Assembly (NCBI RefSeq): GCF_002269255.1 | Contig: NZ_CP022823.1 | Span: 4,278,001-4,342,000 of the forward strand | Direction of reading: 5' to 3' | Source of the DNA: Klebsiella quasivariicola | Lineage (GTDB): Bacteria > Pseudomonadota > Gammaproteobacteria > Enterobacterales > Enterobacteriaceae | DNA: 64,000 bases | Shown: positions 43,669-52,754 of the stretch, piece after piece | Position numbering within the stretch: position 1 is the first letter of the stretch | Layout: every line of letters starts with the position of its first letter | The notes under the pieces: generated by a model | Database searches by the model: none | What the model was told of the DNA's origin: nothing | The model's input: the letters and a program-made list of their open reading frames with translations, nothing else | Position numbers and translations under genes: made by a program

Positions 43669-44874
43669 ATGCGCCTCCTTCACACCTCCGACTGGCACCT
43701 GGGCCAGAATTTTTACAGCAAAAGCCGCGCCGCCGAACATGATGCCTTCCTGACCTGGCTGCTGGCCCGCGCGCAGGAGTATGAAGTCGACGCCATTATC
43801 GTAGCCGGCGATATTTTTGATACCGGCTCACCGCCAAGCTACGCTCGCGAACTGTATAACCGTTTCGTCGTCCAGCTGCAGCAGACCGGCTGTCGCCTGG
43901 TGGTGCTGGCGGGCAATCACGATTCAGTGGCGATGCTCAATGAATCGCGCGATATCCTCGCCTTTTTACACACCACCGTGGTGGCGAACGCTGGCCATGC
44001 GCCTATTGAGCTGCCGTTGCGCGACGGCACCCCGGGCGCCATCTTCTGCCCGGTGCCGTTTTTACGCCCGCGCGAACTGGTGACCAGCCAGGCCGGCCAC
44101 TCCGGCCGGGAAAAGCAGCAACAACTGCTGCACGCCATCAGCGACTATTATCAGCAGCAGTATCAGCAGGCCTGCGCGCTGCGCGGCGATCGGCCGCTGC
44201 CCATCATTGCCAGCGGCCACCTGACCACCGTCGGCGCCAGTAAAAGCGATGCCGTTCGCGACATTTATATCGGCACACTCGATGCCTTTCCGGCGCAACA
44301 CTTCCCCCCTGCCGACTACATTGCGCTGGGCCATATCCACCGTGCGCAGGTGGTCGGCGGCTGCGAACACATCCGCTACAGCGGTTCGCCGCTGCCGCTG
44401 AGCTTTGATGAAACCGGCAAAGCGAAATCGGTGCACCTGGTGAGCTTTAACGACGGGCGACTCAGCGCCGTAGAGACGCTGGAAGTCCCCGTTACCCAGC
44501 CGCTGGCGGTGATCAAAGGCGATCTGGCCGCCATCACCGCCCGACTGGAGCAGTGGCGCGGCGTCGAGCAGGACCCGCCGGTGTGGCTGGATATCGAAAT
44601 CACCACCGAGGACTACCTGCACGATATTCAGCGTCATATTCAGGCGCTGACGGAGGATCTGCCGGTGGAAGTGCTGCTGGTACGCCGCAGCCGCGAGCAG
44701 CGCGAGAAAATTCTGCTTGGCGCCCAGCGGGAGACCCTCAGCGAACTGAAGGTGGAGGAGGTGTTTGAGCGTCGGCTGGCGCTGACCGAGATTGACGATG
44801 ACAAGCGCGCCCGGCTGCATGAGCTGTTCACCCATACGCTGCATACGCTCACCGCGGAGGACGAAAACGCATGA
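43669..44874 (+). CDS. sbcD: Exonuclease subunit SbcD
   Basis: A 401-residue Mre11-family nuclease subunit that, with SbcC, cuts DNA hairpins and palindromes and trims blocked ends. Phosphodiesterase motifs are in order: TSDWHLGQ (D8, H10), VAGDIFDTGSP, LAGNHDS, and ASGHLT / ALGHIHRAQ. Length matches E. coli SbcD (400). Divergent from phoB. Its TGA overlaps the sbcC ATG (ATGA), which couples translation. An inverted-repeat element stands at the far end of the operon, a type of DNA that SbcCD acts on. Confidence 0.96.
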   Translation: MRLLHTSDWHLGQNFYSKSRAAEHDAFLTWLLARAQEYEVDAIIVAGDIFDTGSPPSYARELYNRFVVQLQQTGCRLVVLAGNHDSVAMLNESRDILAFLHTTVVANAGHAPIELPLRDGTPGAIFCPVPFLRPRELVTSQAGHSGREKQQQLLHAISDYYQQQYQQACALRGDRPLPIIASGHLTTVGASKSDAVRDIYIGTLDAFPAQHFPPADYIALGHIHRAQVVGGCEHIRYSGSPLPLSFDETGKAKSVHLVSFNDGRLSAVETLEVPVTQPLAVIKGDLAAITARLEQWRGVEQDPPVWLDIEITTEDYLHDIQRHIQALTEDLPVEVLLVRRSREQREKILLGAQRETLSELKVEEVFERRLALTEIDDDKRARLHELFTHTLHTLTAEDENA

Positions 44875-47800
44875 AAATCCTGAGCCTGCGACTGAAAAAC
44901 CTCAACTCCCTGAAGGGCGAATGGAAGATAGACTTTACCGCCGAGCCGTTTGCCAGCAACGGCCTGTTTGCTATTACCGGCGCCACCGGCGCCGGCAAAA
45001 CCACCCTGCTCGATGCCATTTGCCTGGCGCTTTATCACGAGACGCCGCGCCTGAATAAAGTCTCCCAGTCGCAAAACGATCTGATGACCCGCGATACCGC
45101 CGAGTGTCTGGCGGAGGTGGAATTTGAAGTCAAAGGCATCGCCTACCGCGCTTTCTGGAGCCAGAATCGGGCGCGTAACCAGCCGGATGGCAATCTGCAG
45201 GCACCCCGCGTCGAGCTGGCGCGCTGCGCCGACGGCAAAATCCTCGCCGATAAGGTTTCGGATAAGCTGGAACAAACCGCGACGCTTACCGGCCTCGACT
45301 ATGGCCGCTTCACCCGCTCGATGCTGCTTTCCCAGGGGCAATTTGCCGCCTTCCTGAACGCGAAGCCGAGCGATCGCGCGGAGCTGCTGGAGGAGCTGAC
45401 CGGCACGGAAATCTACGGCCAGATTTCAGCCATGGTCTACGAACAGCACAAAGCTGCTCGCCACGCGCTGGAGAAGTTCGAAGCCCAGGCGGCGGGTATC
45501 GTTCTGCTGACGGAGGCCCAGCAGCAGGCGCTGCAGGAAAGTTTGCAGGTACTTACTGACGAAGAAAAAGCTCTGCTGGTACAGCAGCAAAGCCAACAGC
45601 AGCAGCTCCAGTGGCTGACCCGCCGCGACGAACTGGCGCAACAGCAGCAGGAGGCGGTCACCCGACAGCAGCGGGCCCGCCAGGCGCTGGCCGACGCCGC
45701 CCCGACGCTGGCGAAGCTTGAGCTGGCCCAGCCCGCCGCCCAGTTACGTCCCCTGTGGGAGCGTCAGCAGGAACAGGTAGCTGGTCTGGCGAAAACCCGC
45801 CAGCGGATCAACGAAGTAAATGCTCGCTTACTTGCCAGCACCGCGCAGCGCGCGCGCATTCGTCAGGGCGCCCTGCGCACCCAGCAGCAGCGTCAGGCTG
45901 AACTGACGGAGCTGGCGCAGTGGCTGACGGCCCATGATCGATTCCGCTTATGGGGCCAGGAAATTGCCGGCTGGCGGGCGCAATTTTCGCAACTGATGCG
46001 CGATAAACAGCAGCTGGCGGCTCAGACCACCCGCCTGGCCGCGCTGCGCCAGAAGCTGGCCGCTCTGCCGGCCAGCTCCCTGTCATTGTCCGCAGAGGAC
46101 GTCGCGGCGGCGATGGCGCAGCAAACGCAGTCGCGGCCGCTGCGCCAGCGGCTGGTCTCGCTGCATGAACAGCATCAGCAGTTGCACAAACGCCTGCGGC
46201 AGAGCGCCGAGAACATCCAGCAGGCGCAAACGGAGCAGGCAAAACTCAATGCCACCCTCACGCAACGTCGGGAGCAATATAAAGACAAAAACCAGCACTA
46301 TCTCGACCTGAAGGCGCTCTGCCAGCGGGAAGAAACGATTAAAGATCTGGAAGGCTACCGCGCGCGGCTCGAAGCGGGTAAACCCTGCCCGCTGTGCGGC
46401 GCCTGTGAACACCCGGCGATTGAACAATACGCTTCGCTGACGGTCACGGATAACCAGCGTCGCCGCGATGCGCTGGAAAAAGAGGTCGCCGCGCTGAAAG
46501 AAGAAGGTCTGCTGGTCCTCGGGCAGGTCAACGCCCTGACGCAACAGCTCCAGCGTGAGACCGAAGCGGCCCGACGGCTCACAGAGGAAGAGCAAGCGCT
46601 CACTAAAGCGTGGCAGGAGACCTGCGCCTCGCTGCAGGTCACGCGGGATATTGCGCAAGAGATAAACGACTGGATGCAGGAGCAGGCGCGCTACGAGCAG
46701 CAGCTTTATGAGCTCAGCCAGCGCCTGATGCTGCAGAGCCAGCTCAACGATCAGGAGGCGCTGGAGCGCCAGGCTCACCAGCAGCTGGAGACCACGCGCC
46801 AGGGGCTGGAGAACGCCCTGCTGACGCTGTCGCTCAGCCTGCCGGAAGAAGGCGCAGAAGCCGCCTGGCTGCACGCTCGTGAAAATGAATTTGCCCGGTG
46901 GCAGGCGCAACAGACGCAGCATGGCGTGCTCCAGGAGCAGATCGCCGCCCTGAAACCGCTGCTCGATACGCTGCCCCCCGGCGATGAGGATGACGCGGAG
47001 GCTGAGCCGGTTATCCCCGACAACTGGCGTGAAATCCACGAGGAATGCCTGTCGCTGCACAGCCAGCTTGTCGCCCAGCAGCAGCAGGAGATCGAAGAAA
47101 CGGCGCGTCTGGACCAGTCACAGACGCAATTCACGGCTGCCCTGGCCGCCAGCCGCTTCAGCGATCGGGAGGCGTTCCTCGCCGCGCTACTGGATGACGA
47201 GACCGCCCAGCGGCTGACGCAGTTAAAACAGACGCTGGAGCAGCAGCTCCAGCAGGCGACGGTGCTCTGCGAGCAGGCGACCCGGCAGCAACAGGCGCAT
47301 CTGGCGCTGCGGCCGCAAGGGACGGACACGGACATCCCCACCCTGCAAACGCAGCTGCACGCCCTTGCCCAGCGGCTGCGGGACAACACCACCCGCCAGG
47401 GTGAGATCCGCCAGCAGCTCAGGCAGGACGAAGCGAGTCGTCAGCAGCAGCAGGCGCTGGGGCAGCAGATTGCAGAGGCGGCGCAGCTGGCGGACGACTG
47501 GAGCTATCTCAACTCACTGATCGGCTCCAGCACCGGCGACCGGTTCCGCAAATTCGCCCAGGGGCTGACCCTCGATAATCTGGTCTGGCTGGCAAACCAG
47601 CAGCTCAACCGCCTGCACGGCCGCTATCTGCTGCAACGCAAGGCCAGCGAGGCGCTGGAGCTGGAGGTTGTCGATACCTGGCAGGCCGACGCGGTGCGTG
47701 ACACCCGCACCCTCTCCGGCGGCGAAAGTTTCCTCGTCAGCCTGGCGCTGGCCCTGGCGCTGTCAGACCTGGTGAGCCATAAGACGCGGATTGACTCCCT

Positions 47801-48008
47801 GTTTCTTGATGAAGGCTTCGGCACCCTCGACAGCGAAACGCTCGACACGGCGCTGGACGCCCTGGATGCCCTTAACGCCAGCGGTAAAATTATCGGGGTA
47901 ATCAGCCATGTGGAGGCAATGAAGGAACGTATTCCGGTGCAGATCAAAGTGAAGAAGATAAACGGCCTGGGCTATAGCCGGCTGGACAGAGCGTTTGCGG
48001 TGGAATGA
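44871..48008 (+). CDS. sbcC: Exonuclease subunit SbcC
   Basis: A 1045-residue Rad50-like SMC ATPase. The Walker A motif GATGAGKTT is at about 37-45; long Gln/Leu-rich coiled coils flank a zinc hook CPLCG near residue 505; the ABC signature TLSGGESFLVSLALALAL is near 950, followed by Walker B IDSLFLDEGFGTLD. ATP binding opens and closes the SbcD nuclease site. The length equals the E. coli protein (about 1048). The coiled-coil arms are extremely rich in CAG codons. Downstream, where E. coli has araJ, there is a repeat element and then convergent mak. Confidence 0.96.
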   Translation: MKILSLRLKNLNSLKGEWKIDFTAEPFASNGLFAITGATGAGKTTLLDAICLALYHETPRLNKVSQSQNDLMTRDTAECLAEVEFEVKGIAYRAFWSQNRARNQPDGNLQAPRVELARCADGKILADKVSDKLEQTATLTGLDYGRFTRSMLLSQGQFAAFLNAKPSDRAELLEELTGTEIYGQISAMVYEQHKAARHALEKFEAQAAGIVLLTEAQQQALQESLQVLTDEEKALLVQQQSQQQQLQWLTRRDELAQQQQEAVTRQQRARQALADAAPTLAKLELAQPAAQLRPLWERQQEQVAGLAKTRQRINEVNARLLASTAQRARIRQGALRTQQQRQAELTELAQWLTAHDRFRLWGQEIAGWRAQFSQLMRDKQQLAAQTTRLAALRQKLAALPASSLSLSAEDVAAAMAQQTQSRPLRQRLVSLHEQHQQLHKRLRQSAENIQQAQTEQAKLNATLTQRREQYKDKNQHYLDLKALCQREETIKDLEGYRARLEAGKPCPLCGACEHPAIEQYASLTVTDNQRRRDALEKEVAALKEEGLLVLGQVNALTQQLQRETEAARRLTEEEQALTKAWQETCASLQVTRDIAQEINDWMQEQARYEQQLYELSQRLMLQSQLNDQEALERQAHQQLETTRQGLENALLTLSLSLPEEGAEAAWLHARENEFARWQAQQTQHGVLQEQIAALKPLLDTLPPGDEDDAEAEPVIPDNWREIHEECLSLHSQLVAQQQQEIEETARLDQSQTQFTAALAASRFSDREAFLAALLDDETAQRLTQLKQTLEQQLQQATVLCEQATRQQQAHLALRPQGTDTDIPTLQTQLHALAQRLRDNTTRQGEIRQQLRQDEASRQQQQALGQQIAEAAQLADDWSYLNSLIGSSTGDRFRKFAQGLTLDNLVWLANQQLNRLHGRYLLQRKASEALELEVVDTWQADAVRDTRTLSGGESFLVSLALALALSDLVSHKTRIDSLFLDEGFGTLDSETLDTALDALDALNASGKIIGVISHVEAMKERIPVQIKVKKINGLGYSRLDRAFAVE

Positions 48009-48028
48009 GGTCCTAATTATTGCAATGT

Positions 48029-48338
48029 CCCCTCACCCTAACCCTCTCCCGGAGGGAGAGGGAACCGTCCGGCGCCGGTCTGTAGTTTCGCACGCTATTG
48101 CGATTCCCCTCTCCCGGAGGGAGAGGGAACCGTCCGGCGCCGGTCTGTAATTTCGCACGCTATTGCGATTCCCCTCTCCCGAGGGAGAGGGAACCCTCCG
48201 GCGCCGGTCTGTAGTTTCGCACGCTATTGCGATTCTCCTCCCCCGGCAAGAGACAAGGGGTTCCCGGCCACCGTCTCAACCACCCGCACCGTACCGCTTT
48301 TCTCCCTCTCCCTACTGGGAGAGGGCCGGGGTGAGGGG
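48029..48338. repeat. Composite palindromic repeat element between sbcC and mak
   Basis: The 310-bp element has inverted termini: CCCCTCACCC plus CCCTCTCCC on the left (48029-48050), and their complement on the right (48317-48338), matching at 19 of 22 positions. Hairpins of CCCTCTCCC with GGGAGAGGG, around loops of 3-4 bases, occur at the left end, in each internal repeat and at the right end (48304-48325). Inside are three tandem units. Many bacteria carry intergenic palindromes of this CCCTCACCC...GGGAGAGGG type; no transposase is present. Confidence 0.8.
48042..48235 (+). repeat. Three 65-bp direct tandem repeats
   Basis: Units lie at 48042-48106, 48107-48171 and 48172-48235. Units 1 and 2 differ at one base (G to A near 48150); unit 3 lacks one G in the hairpin loop and has one G to C change, making it 64 bp. 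A decayed fourth start follows. Each unit has the CCCTCTCCC hairpin, a CCGGCGCCGG palindrome and a TTTCGCACGCTATTGCGATT tail. The copy number may vary between strains. Confidence 0.9.
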
Positions 48339-48345
48339 GTGCAGT

Positions 48346-49260
48346 TTAGTTCCCCTGGAGCGGCCACAGCCAGGCCGCGCCGCGTACTCCGCTGGAGTCA
48401 CCGTGCAACGCTTTGCGGATCGGCGTTTCGCACTCGCCGCCGAAGACCCACTGTTTCACCAGGTCCGGCACCGTCTGATACAGGCGCTCGACGTTGCTCA
48501 TCCCACCGCCCAGCACGATAACGTCCGGGTCGAGAATATTCACCACGTGGGCCAGCGATTTCGCCAGCCGCTGTTCATAGCGGCTCAGCGCCAGTTCGGC
48601 CTTTTCGTCACCCTCGCCCACCAGGCGCATAATCTCGCTGCCGGTTAACCCTTTGCCGCTCAGCCGCTGATAGTCGGTGGCGAAGCCAGTGCCGGAGATA
48701 AAGGTTTCGATACATCCCTGTTTACCGCAGTAGCAAGGGACTTCCGCGCGGTAGCGCAGCTCATCGTCGTTCATCCACGGCAGCGGGTTGTGCCCCCACT
48801 CGCCGGCCGTGCCGTTGCCGCCACTATGCGCCCGCCCGTTGAGCGCCACGCCCGCGCCGCAGCCGGTGCCGATAATCACCGCGAACACCGTTTGCGCCCC
48901 CGCCGCCGCGCCGTCCACCGCTTCCGACACCGCCAGACAGTTGGCGTCGTTGGCCAGCCGAACTTCACGCTCAAGGCGCAGGCTGAGATCCTTATCAAAG
49001 GGCTGGCCGTTGAGCCAGGTCGAGTTGGCGTTTTTCACCACGCCGGTATAAGGCGAAATCGAGCCAGGAATGCCCATCCCCACGGTGCCCTGCTGTCCGG
49101 TCGCCTGCTCGGCCATCGCTACCAGGGTAGCAATAGTCTCAATAGTTTGCCGGTAGTCCTCACGCGGCGTGGGTAACCGGTGGCGAAACAGCTGCTCTCC
49201 CTGGTCGCTCAGGGCTATCACTTCGGTTTTTGTTCCACCTAAATCAATACCAATACGCAC
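48346..49260 (-). CDS. mak: Fructokinase Mak (manno(fructo)kinase)
   Basis: A 304-residue ROK-family kinase that phosphorylates fructose and, more weakly, mannose. The ATP-binding DLGGTKTEV motif is at 5-13, the ROK signature VFAVIIGTGCGAGVALNG in the middle, and zinc ligands in CYCGKQGCIE. The start codon is GTG at 49260 (MRIGIDLGG), which gives the E. coli N-terminus; the longer open frame upstream overlaps the promoter region of rdgC and has no homology. Convergent with sbcC across the repeat element; divergent from rdgC. Confidence 0.95.
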   Translation of the reverse strand: MRIGIDLGGTKTEVIALSDQGEQLFRHRLPTPREDYRQTIETIATLVAMAEQATGQQGTVGMGIPGSISPYTGVVKNANSTWLNGQPFDKDLSLRLEREVRLANDANCLAVSEAVDGAAAGAQTVFAVIIGTGCGAGVALNGRAHSGGNGTAGEWGHNPLPWMNDDELRYRAEVPCYCGKQGCIETFISGTGFATDYQRLSGKGLTGSEIMRLVGEGDEKAELALSRYEQRLAKSLAHVVNILDPDVIVLGGGMSNVERLYQTVPDLVKQWVFGGECETPIRKALHGDSSGVRGAAWLWPLQGN

Positions 49261-49351
49261 GCTCTGCTCCTCAGCCCGATTAACAATGCAAGCATAGCGA
49301 CAATTCGCTATCATGCCCGCCTGATTTAACGACAAAGCCGTGGAAATTATC

Positions 49352-50263
49352 ATGCTGTGGTTCAAAAATTTAATGGTTTACCGTCTCAGCCGCGATATCG
49401 AATTGCGCGCCGAGGAGATGGAAAAACAGCTGGCCGAGCTGACATTTACCCCTTGTGGCAGCCAGGATATGGCGAAAACCGGTTGGGTATCGCCGATGGG
49501 ATCGCACAGCGACGCGCTGACGCATACGGCGAACGGCCAGATCATTATCTGCGCGCGTAAAGAAGAAAAGATCCTGCCGTCGCCGGTGATTAAGCAGGCG
49601 CTGGAGGCGAAGATCCAGAAGCTCGAAGCCGATCAGGGCCGCAAGCTGAAGAAGACCGAGAAAGATTCCCTGAAAGATGAAGTGCTGCACTCGCTGCTGC
49701 CGCGCGCCTTCAGCCGATTCAGCCAGACAATGATGTGGATCGACACCGTCAACGGCCTGATCATGGTCGACTGCGCCAGCGCGAAGAAAGCGGAGGATAC
49801 CCTGGCCCTGCTGCGTAAAACCCTCGGCTCGCTGCCGGTGGTGCCGCTGACCCTGGAGAATCCGATTGAGCTGACGCTGACCGAATGGGTCCGCTCCGGC
49901 ACCGTGGCGCAGGGCTTCCAGCTGCTGGATGAAGCCGAGCTGAAAGCGATGCTGGAAGATGGCGGCGTGATCCGCGCCAAGAAGCAGGATCTGGTCAGCG
50001 ACGAAATCGCCGTGCACATTGAGGCCGGAAAGGTCGTCACCAAGCTGGCGCTGGACTGGCAGCAGCGTATTCAGTTTATGATCTGCGATGACGCGTCGAT
50101 TAAGCGCCTGAAGTTCTGCGATGAACTGCGCGATCAAAACGAAGATATCGATCGGGAAGATTTCGCCCAGCGTTTTGACGCCGACTTTATCTTAATGACT
50201 GGCGAGCTGGCTGCTCTGATTCAGAGCCTGGTGGAAGGGCTCGGCGGCGAAGCACAGCGCTAA
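49352..50263 (+). CDS. rdgC: Recombination-associated protein RdgC
   Basis: A 303-residue protein that forms a ring dimer around DNA and restrains RecA. It opens MLWFKNLMVYRLSRDIELRAEEMEKQL and is very close to E. coli RdgC with the same length. The ATG at 49352 is preferred over one four codons upstream because of length and conservation. Divergent from mak with 91 bases between start codons. Confidence 0.96.
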   Translation: MLWFKNLMVYRLSRDIELRAEEMEKQLAELTFTPCGSQDMAKTGWVSPMGSHSDALTHTANGQIIICARKEEKILPSPVIKQALEAKIQKLEADQGRKLKKTEKDSLKDEVLHSLLPRAFSRFSQTMMWIDTVNGLIMVDCASAKKAEDTLALLRKTLGSLPVVPLTLENPIELTLTEWVRSGTVAQGFQLLDEAELKAMLEDGGVIRAKKQDLVSDEIAVHIEAGKVVTKLALDWQQRIQFMICDDASIKRLKFCDELRDQNEDIDREDFAQRFDADFILMTGELAALIQSLVEGLGGEAQR

Positions 50264-50293
50264 GCGCCGCTTTCCTTCCTGCCAGGCAGGAAG

Positions 50294-50325
50294 AAAAAAA
50301 ACCACCCGGCGGCAGACGCCGGGGA
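50294..50325 (-). terminator. ppnP terminator
   Basis: On the minus strand CCCCGGCG and CGCCGGG-type arms are followed by TGG and eight T. It lies 11 bases after the ppnP stop. An adjacent CTTCCTGCC/GGCAGGAAG palindrome (about 50274-50292) lies just after rdgC. Confidence 0.85.
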
Positions 50326-50335
50326 TCGCACTGGC

Positions 50336-50620
50336 TTACAGATAGCGGCACAGATAAGAGGTTGGCTCAGCCACCTGCAGATGGAATTCGCTGTTGCCTG
50401 GCACATTGAAGACTTCGCCGGCGGCGTAAACTTTCCACTCAGTCTCACCCGGCAGCAAAACATTCAGCGCCCCGCTGACCACCGTCATCTCTTCCGGCTG
50501 CGCCGTCCCGAAGGTGTATTCTCCTTCCGCCATCACGCCAACGCTGGCGCGACCGGTACTGCTGCTGGTGAAGCCAATGGATTTCACTTTTCCGTCAAAG
50601 TATTCATTGCTTTGAAGCAT
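50336..50620 (-). CDS. ppnP: Pyrimidine/purine nucleoside phosphorylase
   Basis: A 94-residue single-domain cupin that splits nucleosides with phosphate into base and ribose 1-phosphate (formerly YaiE, DUF1255). The sequence MLQSNEYFDGKVKSIGF and PEEMTVVSGALNVLLPGE matches E. coli, as does the length. The ATG at 50620 is conserved; the open frame upstream is not. Convergent with rdgC. Confidence 0.94.
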   Translation of the reverse strand: MLQSNEYFDGKVKSIGFTSSSTGRASVGVMAEGEYTFGTAQPEEMTVVSGALNVLLPGETEWKVYAAGEVFNVPGNSEFHLQVAEPTSYLCRYL

Positions 50621-50697
50621 AAACAAGCCCTTCTGATCGTCGTTGAAAGGCTCAATATAGGGGGCGCTCCTTGCCCCTGTCACGTGAAATTAACACA

Positions 50698-51378
50698 TTA
50701 GACCAATAGTTCTGCCGCCAGTCGGGAAACCAGCACATTCGACAGCAAAACCGGGACATCGAGGGCTTTTTGTAACACATCGCGATGATGCTGATAGTAA
50801 CCGAGACAGTCGAGCACCAGCACATCGGCGCCCTGCTCGAGCAGCGCTTTGCCGGCGGTTAATAATTCACTGTCGCTACCGGTAAAGGGGTTAGCCAGGG
50901 CGTAGTACGGCGACTTTTCTAACAACAGCCATTTTTGCCGCTGCATGGGCATGATCTCTTCCACCGGCACAATCACTCCAACCTGGTGACCATCGACGAT
51001 CGACGCCACCAGCGGCGGGATGATCCGCTGCGGCTCAAGAAGGATCGCATGCTGCGTCGCAAAGCTGCTTAGCGGTTCCGAACTTAGCAGCAGGATCACA
51101 TCATAGTTCTGCCGATCCAGCATCGCGATCACGCTGCGGATATCGCGTTCAATTTTCTCTCGCGACACCATCAACAGCTGACCATCCGTCAGCAGGGTCA
51201 ACAGCCCCTGCTCGCCATCGCCCACCGCGTAGGCTTTCACCACCTCGGCATGCGTCATATCGCCCAGCAGACTAATGTGGGTGATCTGTTCTTCCCTGAT
51301 ATGTTCGGTCAGGAGCGGCAACACTCCCGCCAGCGGCACAACGCCGATGGTCAAAATTGCCATCGTTGCACTACTCAT
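50698..51378 (-). CDS. aroM: AroM family protein
   Basis: A 226-residue protein of the AroM family (Asp/Glu/hydantoin racemase-like fold). It contains LAGVLPLLTEHI, LGDMTHAEV, VGVIVPVEE and LDCLGYYQHHRD, and matches E. coli AroM (225 residues). The biochemical role is unknown. In E. coli it is the last gene of aroL-yaiA-aroM and TyrR-regulated; here the order is the same but a 250-base gap separates it from yaiA, so it may have an extra promoter. Confidence 0.92.
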   Translation of the reverse strand: MSSATMAILTIGVVPLAGVLPLLTEHIREEQITHISLLGDMTHAEVVKAYAVGDGEQGLLTLLTDGQLLMVSREKIERDIRSVIAMLDRQNYDVILLLSSEPLSSFATQHAILLEPQRIIPPLVASIVDGHQVGVIVPVEEIMPMQRQKWLLLEKSPYYALANPFTGSDSELLTAGKALLEQGADVLVLDCLGYYQHHRDVLQKALDVPVLLSNVLVSRLAAELLV

Positions 51379-51628
51379 ATCATGTACCTTTTCACTACCA
51401 CTGCTTCAACACAGGCTTACCACACACAGCATTCGCCCCCCTGGTGAGTAAAAATCAACCGTCGAGAAGCGTAGCAGCTGTACGCCACGGCTGAATGTAA
51501 AGATTGCCGGGCGACAGCGACGTGCCTGAAAAATCCGTGTGTTAGATATTCATTAGTACGACTGATAAATAAAAAATGTGAGATACGCCCGATATTGCCA
51601 GCATGGCGGGCAATTCGGGCTCAGGGGG

Positions 51629-51820
51629 TTACGATTTGTCAGGATCTTCATAGCGCCGCTTGGCATCCACGGCTTCCTGCTCGGTAGGATGTTCGCTGAT
51701 CAGCGAATCGGGCTCAGGGTAATCCGCGCGGAGTTGATACCAGGTGACCGTCTGGCCCTGAGGGCCTTTCTCTACCGCGACAACGCGGGCTTCTCTCGGA
51801 TAAGGGGGCCTGTTTGGCAT
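51629..51820 (-). CDS. yaiA: YaiA family protein
   Basis: A 63-residue protein beginning MPNRPPYPREARVVAVEKG and containing TWYQLRADYPEPDSLISEHPTEQEA; nearly identical in pattern to E. coli YaiA (63 residues). It has no recognised domain or known function. It lies 71 bases downstream of aroL in the aroL-yaiA-aroM order. Confidence 0.93.
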   Translation of the reverse strand: MPNRPPYPREARVVAVEKGPQGQTVTWYQLRADYPEPDSLISEHPTEQEAVDAKRRYEDPDKS

Positions 51821-51891
51821 AGTTCTTCCTTCTTCTGGCGTCAGAACTAGTAAGTATAGGCACCCCTCGCCGCCTTAATGTAAGTAAATTC

Positions 51892-52425
51892 TTAACTTAC
51901 CGGGGTCGCCGCTGCACCGCACAGCATCGTCATGATCTGCTCCACTACCCGATCAGGAGAAGCCGTGGCATCGACAATGTGGTGGGCAGCGTCACGGTAT
52001 AAGGCTTCGCGCTGCGCCAGCACCTCCCCCACTTCCTCACGTACCGGTTTCCCGGTCAGCGTCGGACGCTGTTCCGCTTTCGGGTAGGCTTCCAGGCGGT
52101 CTATCAGCGCCGACACCGAAGCCTGCAGATAGATAACCACGCCGTTCTCCCGCATAAACTGGCGGTTACATTCCGCGAGGATGATGCCGCCGCCGGTGGC
52201 GATCACCGTATCCGGCAGGGTCACGGCCTTCAGCGACAGGGTCTCCAGTTCGCGAAAACGCGTCCACCCCTCCGCCTGCACGATCTCCGCGACCGTCCGC
52301 TGCTCATGAGCCTGCAGTCGATGATCGGTATCGGAGAATTGAAAATGCCGCGCTCGCGCCAGCGCATGGCCGACGGTAGTTTTACCGCAGCCGCGTGGCC
52401 CGATGAGAAAGATTGGCTGTGTCAT
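51892..52425 (-). CDS. aroL: Shikimate kinase II
   Basis: A 177-residue kinase for the fifth step of chorismate synthesis. The Walker A motif GPRGCGKTTVG is at 9-19, shikimate-binding Asp in SDTDHRL, and GGGIILAE near 80. E. coli AroL has 174 residues. AroL is the high-affinity isoenzyme and is repressed through TyrR; matching boxes lie 84-165 bases upstream. First gene of aroL-yaiA-aroM. Confidence 0.95.
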   Translation of the reverse strand: MTQPIFLIGPRGCGKTTVGHALARARHFQFSDTDHRLQAHEQRTVAEIVQAEGWTRFRELETLSLKAVTLPDTVIATGGGIILAECNRQFMRENGVVIYLQASVSALIDRLEAYPKAEQRPTLTGKPVREEVGEVLAQREALYRDAAHHIVDATASPDRVVEQIMTMLCGAAATPVS

Positions 52426-52754
52426 GACCGAAGACCCCCTGGTTCCGTCTGTCGCAAAATAATCAAAAACGAAAGAACGTATTATCGCTGTCTGTTCCGC
52501 AACGCATTAGTAAAGAAAACGTTACACAACTTCTTTACACCCCATTACCACAGTGAGAAAAGGGGTTCTTGATGTAAACTTATCATTGCATTTAGTGTTT
52601 AACCAGCTTTACTTTCTGCTGGGCGTTATTTTTTATCCACCACTGGCGTAAACGGTAACACATTTATGCATAGCTTTACGAAGCAACATATTTACAACAT
52701 CATGTTTCAGACGCACCCTGATGCCTATTCGACAGTGTGACAGAGGAATGTAAC
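52426..52754. other. aroL / DUF2076-gene divergent control region
   Basis: The 329-base interval between the two divergent starts is AT-rich. It holds three TyrR-like boxes (52509-52590) for aroL and, nearer the right, the leader of the DUF2076 gene with an AGAGGAA ribosome binding site 7 bases before its ATG. Confidence 0.6.
52509..52590 (-). promoter_or_regulatory. TyrR box cluster upstream of aroL
   Basis: Matches to TGTAAA-N6-TTTACA: AGTAAAGAAAACGTTACA (52509-52526, read on the minus strand as TGTAAC-N6-TTTACT, 10 of 12), an overlapping half site ending TTTACA (52534-52539), and TGTAAACTTATCATTGCA (52573-52590, 10 of 12). E. coli aroL also has three TyrR boxes. Confidence 0.7.

Noticed and set aside
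48042..48235. Tandem repeats considered as a CRISPR array
   Set aside because: Units are 65 bp and contiguous with no unique spacers, and no cas genes are present.
48163..48648. Plus-strand frame running from the repeat element into mak
   Set aside because: It is antisense to mak and its first part is made of repeat DNA; no homology.
51845..51862. GAACTAGT near yaiA considered as a TrpR operator
   Set aside because: Only one half site matches; the second half of the palindrome is absent and it lies inside the aroL-yaiA message rather than at the aroL promoter.
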